Below, piece by piece: positions 36,849 to 48,176 of a stretch of DNA of 64,000 nt. The DNA is from Rhizophagus clarus (Eukaryota; Glomeromycota; Glomeromycetes; Glomerales; Glomeraceae), in NCBI GenBank assembly GCA_015698045.1, contig BLAL01000239.1, positions 1,116,001 through 1,180,000 on the forward strand, given 5' to 3'. The translations under genes were made by a program, and so were the position numbers. The notes below the pieces were generated by a model that was not told where the DNA came from, did not search any database, and worked only from the letters and a program-made list of their open reading frames with translations. The first letter of the stretch is position 1. Every line of letters begins with the position of its first letter.

Positions 36849-37225
36849 ATTTTTTTTTTTTTTTTTTTTTTTACATGTTAGATTTTTATTTATTAATCTT
36901 TTTTATTAACAAGTTAATATAATTTTTCTCTTGATTCTTAATTTTTTTCTATTTAATATTCTTTTATATTTTAATTCTAATCCTTTTATGAGTAGATTTG
37001 AATACTTCAAAAATTATGTAATGAAAGTAACTCATAGAATTCGAACTTTTATTATTACTAAAAATAATTTTAAGTACATTTAATAATTAAATTAAATTTT
37101 TAATCTTAATACAAAATTTAAATAAGATACTCTGTAGTTTATAATTGAAATTTAATTAAAGGCTCATTTTAAGAAAAATTATATCAAATATTAGTTTCTA
37201 TATGTTCTATTTTTGCTAAATTATT
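36849..37225. other. Convergent intergenic region
   Basis: Shared 3' region of the RalGAP and PDI genes, extremely AT-rich with a T tract at 36850-36872. No feature recognised. Confidence 0.4.
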
Positions 37226-39087
37226 TTATAACTCATCTTTTTTATGTTCCTTTTTCTTATCATCATCATTTAAAGTAACATTGAATTTGTATTCAAAACT
37301 TTTCACTCTACCCTTAACTACGTCTTTTAAAAACTTTTCAATACCTTCTTCATCAAAAGGTCCAAGATAGGGTTTATATACTTTTCTATTTGGATTTAAT
37401 ACCATTAAAGCTGGAAATACGTCTGCCAACTTAAAATCCTTAACTAATTTTTTTGAGCCACTATCTAACGAATTAAACCATAAAAATCGTAAATAAATCG
37501 AATTTCCATATTCTTTGTAAAGTTTTTCTTTAACTTCTTTTAATATTTGGATATTTGATTCGTGTTCTTTAACCGATTCTTCAAATTCTATTTCCAGTGG
37601 TAAAAATGTAAAAACACACAATCCTGTTGGCTTTGACAAACATTCTTTATCAAGGGTTGTTTGTGAAGTTGCGTTTATTATTTCGGGATTATCTGAAAAA
37701 AAAAAAAAAAAATGTTTAATCAGTTTTAGGATTTGACTCAACCTTTTACTAAACGGAAATAAAAATAGAATTACATGGTTCAAGTTCTATTTCAGGCTCT
37801 TTCTTTTTCTCTTCAGTGTAAGGTTTTGTTTTGGGTAAAGCAAATTTATTTAAAAACTTGACCAAGTTTTCGTAATTAAATTTCTCTAAAAATCAAAAGA
37901 TTTAATATATTTTAATATATTTATAAGATAAAAAAAGTTTTAAAATACTTTACCTCCTGTATATTTTGTGGGTTCATCGGTTTGTTTATCAACTGCAATT
38001 AATGTTGGAAACTTTGTTATATTAAATCTTTCAATAATTTGAGATTCTTTTTGTCTAACTTCTCCTAAAAGTAAACGGTTATGAAATTCTACTGATAATG
38101 CTTTATATAAATAGGTCGTTTTTTCTTTATTTGTGAACAATAAAATTTTTGATAATGTTTTATTCTAATAAATAATTAAATAAATTGAATTTATAAGTTA
38201 TAATTGATTATTAAGAAAACAGAAAAAAGATATATATATAAATGCTGTTAATAACACATACATCTTTGGATAAGAATTCCTCAATAGTCAACGATTTCTT
38301 TGTCGGATATTTATCGGAAATTGGCTGTACAAAGGACGGTATTTCGGAAAGTGCAAAATCTATAATCGCTTTCGCTGTCCTTTCTCCATTATAGTCTGAA
38401 AAGATTTAAATGCAAATATTAATTTATATTAATTAATTAATTAATCATTTATTTATTTACATGCCTTTAGGTCTTTTAAAGAATGAACCAGGATTCTTTT
38501 TGTCTGGTACTGCTTGACTTGGGAACAATTTAATCGTTGGAAAACCTAAAAAATATATAATTTTTATATATTTTTGTTTAAATAAGTGAACTAATATAGT
38601 CCAGTATCATTTAATTTACCTTTAATTTCGTAAGTAGAACAAACATTTCGATTTGATGTGTCATCACAATCTATGGCTGCAACTTTTACGAGACCTTTAA
38701 GATTCTCTGCGGCTTTCTTATATTCCGGTGCAAGACTACGAAAAAAAAAAAAATTTCACGTTAACTTAGTTCGTTTAACAACAGGAAATTAAATTACTGT
38801 ACATAAATACTATACTTTTTGCAGTGCCCACACCAAGGCGCGAAAAATTCCAATAAAACAACTTGCTAAAATTTATATAAATGGATAAAACACGTTAAAT
38901 TGGATAAATTAGAATAAAAGTATATGAGAATATTTACTTCTGTTAATAAAACTTCGTCGCGAAAATTTTTTTCTGTTACTAAAGTAACTGAACCGTTTGA
39001 ATCATATAATGCCAGAATACATGGTAAACCAACAAATAATATTAAAAAAGATGCAATTGAAAGTATTTTCATCGAGTAACGTATCAT
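37226..39087 (-). CDS. ER protein disulfide isomerase, single CGHC site, KDEL (439 aa)
   Basis: Eight exons: 39087-38938, 38865-38816, 38735-38620, 38545-38465, 38395-38262, 38164-37954, 37885-37775, 37692-37226. Signal peptide at residues 1-26 (ILSIASFLILFVGLPCILA). First thioredoxin domain: [20 protein letters not shown] with the catalytic pair at Cys62 and Cys65, GFPTIKLF with the cis-Pro. A second thioredoxin-like domain (ILLFTNKEKTTYLYKALS ... FNITKFPTLIAV) and a third (KLADVFPALMVLNPN) lack CxxC. The protein ends HKKDEL, an ER-retrieval signal. The layout resembles fungal Mpd1 and animal P5 (PDIA6) but with only one active site. Role: disulfide formation in secretory proteins. The intron after 38465 has a GC donor. 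Confidence 0.88.
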
Positions 39088-39088
39088 T

Positions 39089-39120
<32 letters not shown>

Positions 39121-39709
39121 GGATTTGCGAATATCTAATTGATAATTTTATACTTTTTTCACCTTGTTTCGTGGCATATTTTAATTGGATGAAATGAAAA
39201 TTATTTGATGACACGATTAACGCGTTTTGTGGACATTGAATCAATAATTGTCATTGACACAAAGACTCATGTTCAACTTTAGCGGTTTCTTATCGTTGTA
39301 TGAAAGATCTTTAATTTTGTGTGAGCTTATGTAGTAGTCCTCCCACTTAATATTTTCAATACTCTTAATTCTTCTAGAAATTCTAGTTCTTCTGAATCTC
39401 ATAACCCTCATAATTTCTTGATTTTTTCAATATTTATAATTCTAAGGTTCCTGTTCTCGCGAGCCTAGTAGTTATAATTGTGTTAAATACGCGATTTATA
39501 GACCTTTTGATCAAAATGTATAAAATATTATACATAAGCTACAGAAATTTATTTTATCTAAGTCAATTATACAAATAAAAATTTAAATAAACGTATGACG
39601 AATTGAATTTACAAAAAAAAAAAAATTTTTTTTTCTATTTTACTCATACAAATAATAATTTTAAAATGAAATAAATAAGTTGTAAAAAGTCTTTCAAAAG
39701 AAAGGTTAA
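39088..39709. other. PDI promoter and 3' region of the transcription factor
   Basis: Starts with a 24-base homopolymer (39095-39120) just upstream of the PDI start codon. No unfolded-protein-response element that I could call with confidence. No gene. Confidence 0.4.
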
Positions 39710-42080
39710 CTATTTGTTCTCTATAGAAATTCCTAAACCATCTTCATTTTCATTCCCATTTAAACCATCTGATAGTCCACTACCATCTATTAAAGGTGAA
39801 TTTCCAAGATGATTCTCATTATGTAACACGTGCCAAAGTCCATCATCTGTAATATCCTCTAAAGAAGTCTCAGATAAAAAATCTGATGGAGGCGTTAACA
39901 ATGTATTTACTCCTGAATTTAATAACGATGAATCAATATTATCAAGATCATTATTGGATTGACTCCACTCAGATTGCGGAGACGTCCAAGCCAAATTAAT
40001 GTTATCATTACCAGAATTTAAAATATTTTTATTGTCAATTTGATCATAAAATTGTTGTGGCGATATCATAACTGTATGTTTTAAATCAAGTTCCTCATGT
40101 GATAAAAGTGGCGACTGTTGCAATGGTGAGTTATGTTGATCTTGTACCTGTGGCGAGTGATATTGTTGCGGGAGAAGTTGTGGTGAATTATATTGCGAAC
40201 CAAATTGGTTCAACTGCGAAGAATTACTATAGTCTTCTGGTCGTAACTGAGGTGATTGCTGATATGGGGAACTATAGTCTTGAGGATTAAGCTGTGGTGA
40301 AAGATTAAGTGGCGTATAAAATTCTGTAGCATGAAGTTGTGGAGATTGTTGATGTGGTGAGTGATAGGGTGAATTAAATTGTTGTGGTTGTAATTGAGGT
40401 GATTGTTGTAGAGGTGTATGATATTGTGAACCTCCACCAAATTGTTTATGATCTTGACCAAATTGTTCTGGTTCTTCAACAAGTACACCATCTAATGTCA
40501 CTCGAGGTAAACTATAATTTTGATCTGATGATTGCGAAAAAGCTGAAAAATCAAAACTTTTGTCCGTTTTAAATATAAAATTAAACTCATCCACGTTTTG
40601 ACTTGAATTCATATTATAATCATAACCTGAGCTTAGTCTAACGCCTTTCATATAAATTGAAGAATTACTACTCATACTCATTGATCTTGAATAACTTGAT
40701 GTCTTCTTTCTAGGCATAAAAGGTCCACCAGACTGTTTCCTGGCAATCAAACTATATTGTCTTCTCAAATTCCTATCATCATCGGCAATGAAAACTTCCC
40801 ATTCTCTTGGATTAATTATCTCATCATTTACCCTATTTCGAGGTTGAGTTGGAATTCCTAACCATTCTGTTAATATTTCCTCGCCATCAACTCTACCACG
40901 ATCATAACTTTTAGAAACTATAGCGATTTTATTTTTTAAAAGTTCAAGTTGCCTAAGCATATCCTCAGCTTTTTTATTTTCATGATATTTCGCCTGCCAA
41001 GAAAATACTCGCTTTGCTGGATTAATTGCAAATGGGCCATATACCGCAAAAGCAAAAAAGTCTGGATGTTTTTCTAACAATATTTCAAGGCAATGAACTA
41101 TAATCGTAGCAGATTGTATGCAAATTGTGTGCGAATTTGATGCATTTATCTCACATTCCTCTGGGGAGTTTAAATATCTGCCATGGAGAAGGATCAAAAT
41201 TGCATAGTAAAAGATATATAAATCACCTAAAAAGAAAATTATACTTAATTATTTTAATAATTACAACAATGAATTAATTTAAGATTGCGAACCTCCAATT
41301 CCATTTAATAAAACTCCATTTGAATCTTTATTAATTTCATTAAACCTTAGCCATTCCGGTAAGGAATGAAACCAACTTGCAAGTGCGGCATCTAAGACTC
41401 TAAATTTATTTTCGTCTTCTTGCATCAAAAATCTTTGTTTTGACGCTGCATGCATATATTTGCGTACTCTTGCACAGATCCTACTAAGATTAATTAAATG
41501 AATGTAGGCTATTTCAAGTCTAGTCTTTTCATCTATTGGATATGAATCTGACGGCATATCGGGCACATCAACATCACAATCTGTCTCATCAATCATATTA
41601 GGACGTCCATATGTAGCCGAAACAAAACTAAAATAAAAAATAAATAAAAATGAAATTAAGCAAATAAATTTAAATATATGCGTGTTTACACAAATAACAC
41701 TTTATTAAATATAAGTTTGTTTACTTTTCAGAAATAAAACACATCCAAAATGCTTCATTTCTCGATTGTTCCACTTCTTTATTTATTTTAATCTTTAGAT
41801 TCTTGATCTTGCGATGTAAGCCAAGTTCAAATAACATTTTTGTTGCAATACCACTGTACATCCAACTTGCTCCGATCTGTAATTTAATACGGTTGTTTCA
41901 CGTGGATTGAGGCGGTCATCATATGCGTCTTTAAAACTACTGAAAAAATCAAATACCTGTTTATTGTGACGTCCCAATATAATTATAGACATCACAGTAA
42001 GAGCGTGTGGCTGTGTACAATATTCGTAAAGTAAAGCTTTCAAAACAATAAAAATATTAGTTTTAAAATAAAGTCGATTC

Positions 42081-42113
<33 letters not shown>

Positions 42114-43410
42114 TTACCTTCGGCCCTTAAAAAATATATTCTTCCATCTCTCTTGTTTGGGTCTTCATGGAAAGGTGAAGCCGTAAAAAAAATACAATTC
42201 AACAAGAGCAAATGTTGCGGCTTATTAATGTCTCGAACGGCATTCCACACAGTTTGTTGTTTTAATGCAGGAAAATATCGATGAACATGCTAAAAAATGA
42301 AAGAAAGAAATTGTTAATACTTAATTTTTATTTTTTTTTTTAATTATAATTAATTGAATACCTTAAAATATAAACTAATCAACTCTTCAATAATGTCTTT
42401 ATTTGGCAAAATTTTTAAGTAATCATCGACTTGTGATAAATCCGGTTGCATCTGAGGAATGATTAACTCTCCATCATTTCCTCCTTCTAACATTAGTAAT
42501 GAACCTTCTCCAATATACCTTGTTGACTCATAAAGTTTTAAATTCTCAACATCGGAAGCAAGCTCATCCATAATTGTATCACCAAAAGTCATTTCTTGAT
42601 CTGTATATTGTACCTGTTGATTTTGTTGACTTTGTTGATACTGTTGATTTTGTTGATTTTGTTGCTGCATTAGTTCATCTGATTGAGATTGATATAAATT
42701 TGGTTGTTGCTCCTGTGTAAATGTGGAATAATCAACATAATTTGAAAAATATGTAGGATCGTACTGTCGACGAATTTAAAAATATTAATGAGGATTTTTA
42801 TTTTTAAAGTAGAACCAAAAATAACTAAATGCATACTTGACATTGTTCATTGTTCCTCTGAATTGACGATGCAACATTTGAAGAATTTTGCAAAACTTCG
42901 GATGTAATTAATGATGTTGCATCCTATTTATTTAAAAAAAAAAATTAATTTGTTTTTTTGAAGGAAAAAGATAACAAATATTTTTTTTTAATAAACAGAA
43001 TAACATACAAAACCATTATAATCATTAACATTTGTTGCCATTGAAGTCGTTGGCATCGCCAACATTCCGGTAATATTATTATCATTAATTTCACCGAAAC
43101 CTCTTGAAGCCATCGATAAATAACCCGATTCTTCATATAATTGTCCAAATTGTATATTTTGTAAATAATTTAATTGAGTTTGAAGAAAATTAGAATCAGA
43201 TTGTGACCTAAAACCACCACTTTGCTTTTCTCTTATTGACTCTGTAAAAGCCGCATAAGTATAACTACATTTTCGATTAGTTTTTTTACAAGTTCCACAT
43301 TCTGGTCGTTCTTTATCACATTTAACTTTACGATTTTTACAAACGTCACAGGTTGATACTAACTTGACCCGTTTGGGGTTTGTCAACGGACGTAAATAAG
43401 TCGTTGTCAT
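39710..43410 (-). CDS. Zn2Cys6 transcription factor with fungal regulatory domain (1048 aa)
   Basis: Eight exons: 43410-43009, 42923-42837, 42763-42362, 42289-42118, 42036-41957, 41876-41725, 41627-41293, 41226-39710. The binuclear zinc cluster uses Cys21, 24, 31, 38, 41 and 48 (CDVCKNRKVKCDKERPEC), spacing C-2-C-6-C-6-C-2-C-6-C. Residues about 90-230 are Gln/Asn-rich (QQQNQQNQQYQQ). The fungal middle homology domain covers about 270-600 (SWMYSGIATKMLFELGLHRK, SATYGRPNMID, DLYIFYYAILILLHGRY). The C-terminal 400 residues are Q/S/P-rich with loosely repeated SPQL-x-PQ-x-Y units, a typical activation region. Likely a nuclear regulator of metabolism; target genes unknown. The intron at 41956-41877 is inferred because reading through loses the conserved SWMYSG block. 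Confidence 0.85.
40130..40450 (-). repeat. Coding repeat SPQL-x-PQ in the transcription factor tail
   Basis: Degenerate units of about 14-18 codons rich in Ser, Pro, Gln, Tyr and His (TPLQQSPQLQPQQFNSPY, then HSPHQQSPQLHATEF and further). It looks like an old in-frame expansion within an intrinsically disordered activation domain. Confidence 0.7.
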
Positions 43411-44094
43411 AACCTTTTTTTAAAATTAATATTACAAAAATTCGACAATTTTTTATATTTGACATAGGCAGTATTCAACTAATATTTATAGTTTTTTTCT
43501 TCATTTCTGAATTCATATAAAATGATTTACATGATCAATTTCCAAAAGAAGAATAATGTTTATAATACTAGTAACTGGTAGAAAGGAAAATTTGGGATGA
43601 TAACTACGAATAAGGAAATCGATTGTCAAATAAGTTGTTAGTGATTACCAAAAGTGTTTGTAAGAAGGAAAATTGTCTTTCAGTATTTCTAAATTAGAAA
43701 ATAGGAATACTAATTAAGAAATAGTAAATCAGTTATTGAGCCGTAGGAAATAATCGTTTTGCAAGCATTATTAGTAATCAACGTCTCCAATTTATGAAAT
43801 TTCATTTTTTTTTTTTATTTTTCTTTTTTATTTTAATTTTAATTTTTTTATTATTATATGATTATATAGAAAATTATAAATTAAATAAAAAAGGATTATA
43901 CTATATTATTATTACATATATATGAAATATATGTGTGTGTTCTGCTTCGTCTAAAATTTTCTCATCCTGATCCTAATCGTGTCCTTGCAAAATGGTTCTT
44001 GGAACTTCCAAGAACTCCGACGTTGTGGAGGATACGATTAACACGTGACGACGATAAATTTGGCGATGATCAGCTAAAAAATCGATCTTTTTTT
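43411..44094. other. Transcription-factor promoter and downstream spacer
   Basis: Upstream of the Zn2Cys6 gene and downstream of the membrane-protein gene. It holds a perfect 21-base palindrome at 43995-44015 (arms GTTCTTGGAA and TTCCAAGAAC around one base), listed separately. The 98-codon plus-strand frame at 43933-44229 overlaps the last exon of the neighbour on the other strand and is not convincing. Confidence 0.4.
43995..44015. promoter_or_regulatory. Perfect palindrome, possible protein-binding site
   Basis: Ten-base arms GTTCTTGGAA / TTCCAAGAAC separated by one base. It resembles a heat-shock element (inverted TTC/GAA units) but the spacing is 3 rather than 2 bases, so that assignment fails strictly. 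It lies about 590 bases upstream of the Zn2Cys6 gene start and just past the 3' end of the membrane-protein gene. Dimeric regulator site is a guess. Confidence 0.3.
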
Positions 44095-45830
44095 TTAGTC
44101 TTCAATTGTAAATCTTTTCCCACCATTACTAGAACTTGCTTGAGTACTGTTGCCAGTTTCAGGATCATCATTATTATTTTCTTTCTTTTTGTTTTTACTA
44201 ACTATAAAATTATAAAGAAAAAATATTAATGAAAAAGAATTTCAAAGTGAACAATTAACAAAAGTGAAACTTACGAATTGTTTTTAAGCCTTTTCCAAAA
44301 TTTCTGAGTACAAGTATAGCATATACCCACGTTGCCTATATTAAAATTAAATATTTGTAAATAAATCAACAACTGTAATAGTAATAGTAATAAAATAAAT
44401 AATAATCATACCGTGCATAGTATAATAGCAACACTCACTGAAAAATTAAAATAAACATAATTAATTGATATTTGTAAATGAATTAAAACTCAAAACTGCT
44501 AAAGAGGTATTAATATTACATACAGAAAACGATAAAGAAATACCAGCTATTACTAACTGTACTAGTAGCACTCCTTAAAATCATTATAAAGTCGATAATA
44601 GTAACTGTTGATAATGTTATGTAAGTTATCATTCCCGATTTCCATTCTTTTTGTAACTAAGAAAAACAAGTCGTTATTATTTTTTTTTCTTTTTTTAAGA
44701 GAAATTTTTTTTTAAAAAAAAAACTTACAGATCGGTACGCGAGAACTTCCAAGAAAAATATCATAATTGTTACGGCTAAATGAAAGTAGTAAAGATTTCT
44801 TGATAGTGTGAAAGTAAATTGAATTTTTCCTATCCCTTTATCTTCACTAAAGGCAAAAAATACTTCGATGGAAACGAGCAATACGAAGAATAAATCAAGT
44901 TTTAATAACATCACGAAGAGAAGCATAGCCTTGTATATTTTTTGCATGCTAATATCTGCACCAATTTTCTTATAAATATTCCACCCAAATTGTTGATATA
45001 ATTTGAAACTAATTAAAGACATAATTAATGCAAATACAATTAAAGTTACTACTAGTGGAAAATCAACTTTGAAAAATTCTTTTTTGATTTCAGGCATGTT
45101 AGGACATGCCTTTATTAAATCATTCCCCCATTTATATATTTCAAAAATTTGAACCTAAAAAAATAAATAAATAAATAAATAAACTATTCTTAAAAAAAAA
45201 AAAAAATTTTTAAAAAAAGAAAAAAATAATAATAAAATTTACAATGCCATAAAGCGCACACAAAAAATTTATGACGGTAAGCGTAATAATTTGAATCGTA
45301 TTTTGTTTGATAACCTAAAAATATTAAAATAATTTAATGTTAAGATAAATTATTTTTAAATAATAATAATAATAATAATTGATAATTTACCGAATTAAGG
45401 CAGAACCAAAGTTGAAAAAATTGAAAAATCATGAAAATCACATTTTCTTGTATGATAAGCGACATACGGTCCGTTGATGGTTTAGCACATTCATCTGGAT
45501 TTCCATTAAGCATTTCTCGAAACTTGGTATTTCTAACAAGTACTCGACTTTCCAATGCAATTACCGCAAGTAATTGTAATATGGATGTTAGAATAAAAAG
45601 TTTTGTCCAATTGGACCTGAACTATATTATATCCATTTATTGGAAAAGAAAAGATAAAGAAAAAGTTTGACTTATTAACAAAAAAAAACTTGACTTTAAA
45701 CCGAGTCTAAATTTCTGTAGAATCTTTGAAACATATACATGTAATATATACATATATTGCTGTATAAGATATATGTATGCTAATTGCATACCTTTGTTCT
45801 AACCCAATCTGATATGGCCGATATAGTCAT
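44095..45830 (-). CDS. Multi-pass membrane protein, unrecognised (364 aa)
   Basis: Eight exons: 45830-45792, 45621-45391, 45314-45243, 45154-44729, 44656-44524, 44437-44412, 44335-44275, 44201-44095. Seven to eight hydrophobic helices can be seen: FILTSILQLLAVIAL; IIQENVIFMIFQFFQLWFCL; IQIITLTVINFLCAL; FPLVVTLIVFALIMSLISF; MLLFVMLLKLDLFFVLLVSI; YFHLAVTIMIFFLEVLAY; a helix around TYITLSTVTIIDFIMIL; and WYFFIVFLSVAIILC. A short loop with VRNTKFREMLNGNPDECAKP lies between helices 1 and 2. The polar C-terminus is Asn/Ser-rich (KKENNNDDPETGNSTQASSS). The topology fits uncharacterised fungal integral membrane proteins; no family is claimed. Exons as short as 26 bases are supported by frame. Confidence 0.65.
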
Positions 45831-48176
45831 AATCGCAAACGTTTAAAAAAAAACAAAAAATGAAAAAGATTTTTTTTTTTTTTTTTCCGAAAACGAGAAA
45901 AATATGTTCAATGTTTCAAACAAGAATGATTTTTATTATTTGCAATTATGCCCAAAATGTTGTAACCGTTGCCGTGTTGTTTGTGATATGTAGTACTCAG
46001 TATATTTTAGTATTAACATAAGAGGATTTATTTTATTTTGTTTTATTTTAATCTCTTCGAACAATCGAAAGAAATTTTAAGGTAGGAAAAAAAAAAAAAA
46101 TTTTTTTTGTAGCAATACATATTGTTATATAACTTTATCGAAAACACTTGTAGGGTAAAACCATATCGTTCATACAGTCTATGCACTAACGCAATAAAGC
46201 TATGTAAATGTATGTGCAACAACATAATGTACAAATAATACTTAAAAGAAACAAAATGGAACACTAAGTGTTTCAAATTTCTAACATGATCCCACATTTG
46301 GATTGGATAATTTATTTAAATAGAATTTCAACTTCAAAATGTTATATATTTAACACATCAATTGCTTTAATAGTAATAATCTTTGAATGATGAAAAATCC
46401 TTAAGATCATTCTTGAAAGCAATACGCAACATTTAAATGAAATATTGAATCCAATGTTTACAGATGACGACAATGAATCATGTATGTTGTGCATTATAAT
46501 GCATTAATTAAAAAAATCTTCTTTCTTCCAAATATGGTCAAACTTTTTATTGGGTTTTCGGAAAAAAAAAAATTTCTTAACCGATAACCAATCAAAAAAA
46601 TGATTTTTTTTTTACTTAAAAAAAAAGATCGAAAAATAATATATTTTTTTTTTTTTCATCTATAAAGGTTAAACAAACATTTATTGTTAGAAACCACTTA
46701 AATTGAATGCCTGATTAAGATTAGATTACCTGGTTATTGTTTCATATGAGAATAATTATAAAGACGATAACTTACTGTGCAATCTTTGCGTAAATGTTAT
46801 TAATATGGAATTTATCTAGAACAAAATTACGATCAATCCTTTGAACTTTATTTCACGATTCTTCATTAGTTATAAGTTATAACAGAGTCTTGATGTGACG
46901 CAATGCTTAAATCATATGATGTTAAATATTTTATATAAAATAATTTTAAACTACATTTTTAAAACAATCGTAAATTTTCAATTTGTTAAATTAAATCAAC
47001 TAAATTCAGCATTTGTTCGCAGCATCACCTGAAAGGGGAAGGCTTGTATAAAAACACGACCACCGCCATGTACTCAATTTCCAAATTTATGGAAATAAAC
47101 ACTTTTATAAAATAGCGGAGATATAAGAATCATTGACCTAAATAAAAAAACTCGATCATTAGTAATAATATTTTTAAACAAAGTTGTAAATGAAAACTTA
47201 TCCCATATAAGCCAAATTTTTTCGTGAATTGTCAAAATCTTTATTGATCATATCTCATTAATTCGAAGGAACAAACTTTACTAAAAGGATTGTATAGTTC
47301 GGAATAACATAATTTGCGCAATATTAAAAATTCACCACCTTAAATTTCAAATGAACAAAGTAACCTAAATTTGCATCCTCCGTCTCCTCTATGATATATA
47401 AATTTGTAAATTATACATGTTGTTGGAATATCGTTTTTTACTCTATTATAATTAGTTTATAAATATATATATCTCTATTCTCTGAGCTTGCTCTTATTAT
47501 GTTTACACATTCTATTGTTCTTCCATAATTTATCCATCATCTTTTAGTTATTTTAAACAACAAGGATAAGGTGTTTAATAAGTTCATTAGTTTTATGTCT
47601 CGTTAAAATTTAAAAGTTTCTATTCTCTTGCTCAAATTTTAATCTCAAAACCGAAAAAGAGTAAGTGTAAAACAGCAAATAAAATATAAACAAGAGCATA
47701 TTGTTGATTGTGCCTCCACAAGTTTACCACCAAAAAAATACAAATACGCGTCAAAATAGAATAAATTTAAATAAATAATTTTTTTTTCCGTGATAAATGA
47801 AAAAATTTAGTGTGGCTTAATTATCAAATTTGGAGGCTTAAATCAAATGATTTGCAAAGCCATAAGCCAAGAGCCGTACTATTTCTACCTATAATAAGAA
47901 CTGTAACATATTTTGCATGATAAAAAAAGCAGGTTCAAAAACAGCACAAATTTACACTCAGTAACACAAAAATAATCCTAGTATGGATTGATGGAAAATA
48001 TTCTGACCCGCCTGACTCGCGGGAAATTTATATATTCTCGATTTTTTATTTATAATAAACGAAGAATATTTCATACAACTGCAAATCATACTATTCAATC
48101 TAATTACTTTTATTTAAGATATTCTATTATAGCTTCTTTAACACTTTTTGCTTTAAATAATAGTCAAAATAATATA
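45831..48176. other. Long divergent intergenic region (2.3 kb)
   Basis: Between the membrane-protein gene (minus) and the golgin gene (plus). No exon-like frames or repeats found. The part at 47991-48176 is open in frame with the golgin and would add 62 residues if translated (see golgin). Confidence 0.4.

Noticed and set aside
40099-40572. Plus- and minus-strand frames within the transcription factor tail
   Set aside because: Produced by the Q/S/P-rich coding repeat in other frames.
41877-41956. Read-through of the transcription factor intron (frame VFDFFSSFKDAYDDRLNPRE)
   Set aside because: Reading through is open but leads away from the conserved SWMYSGIATKMLFELGLHR block; GT and AG bounds restore it.
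43994-44016. Heat-shock element
   Set aside because: The inverted TTC and GAA units are spaced by three bases instead of two; kept only as a palindrome.
43933-44229. 98-codon plus-strand frame MCVLLRLKFSHPDPNRVLAK
   Set aside because: Its second half overlaps the last exon of the membrane-protein gene on the other strand; no homology or splice support.
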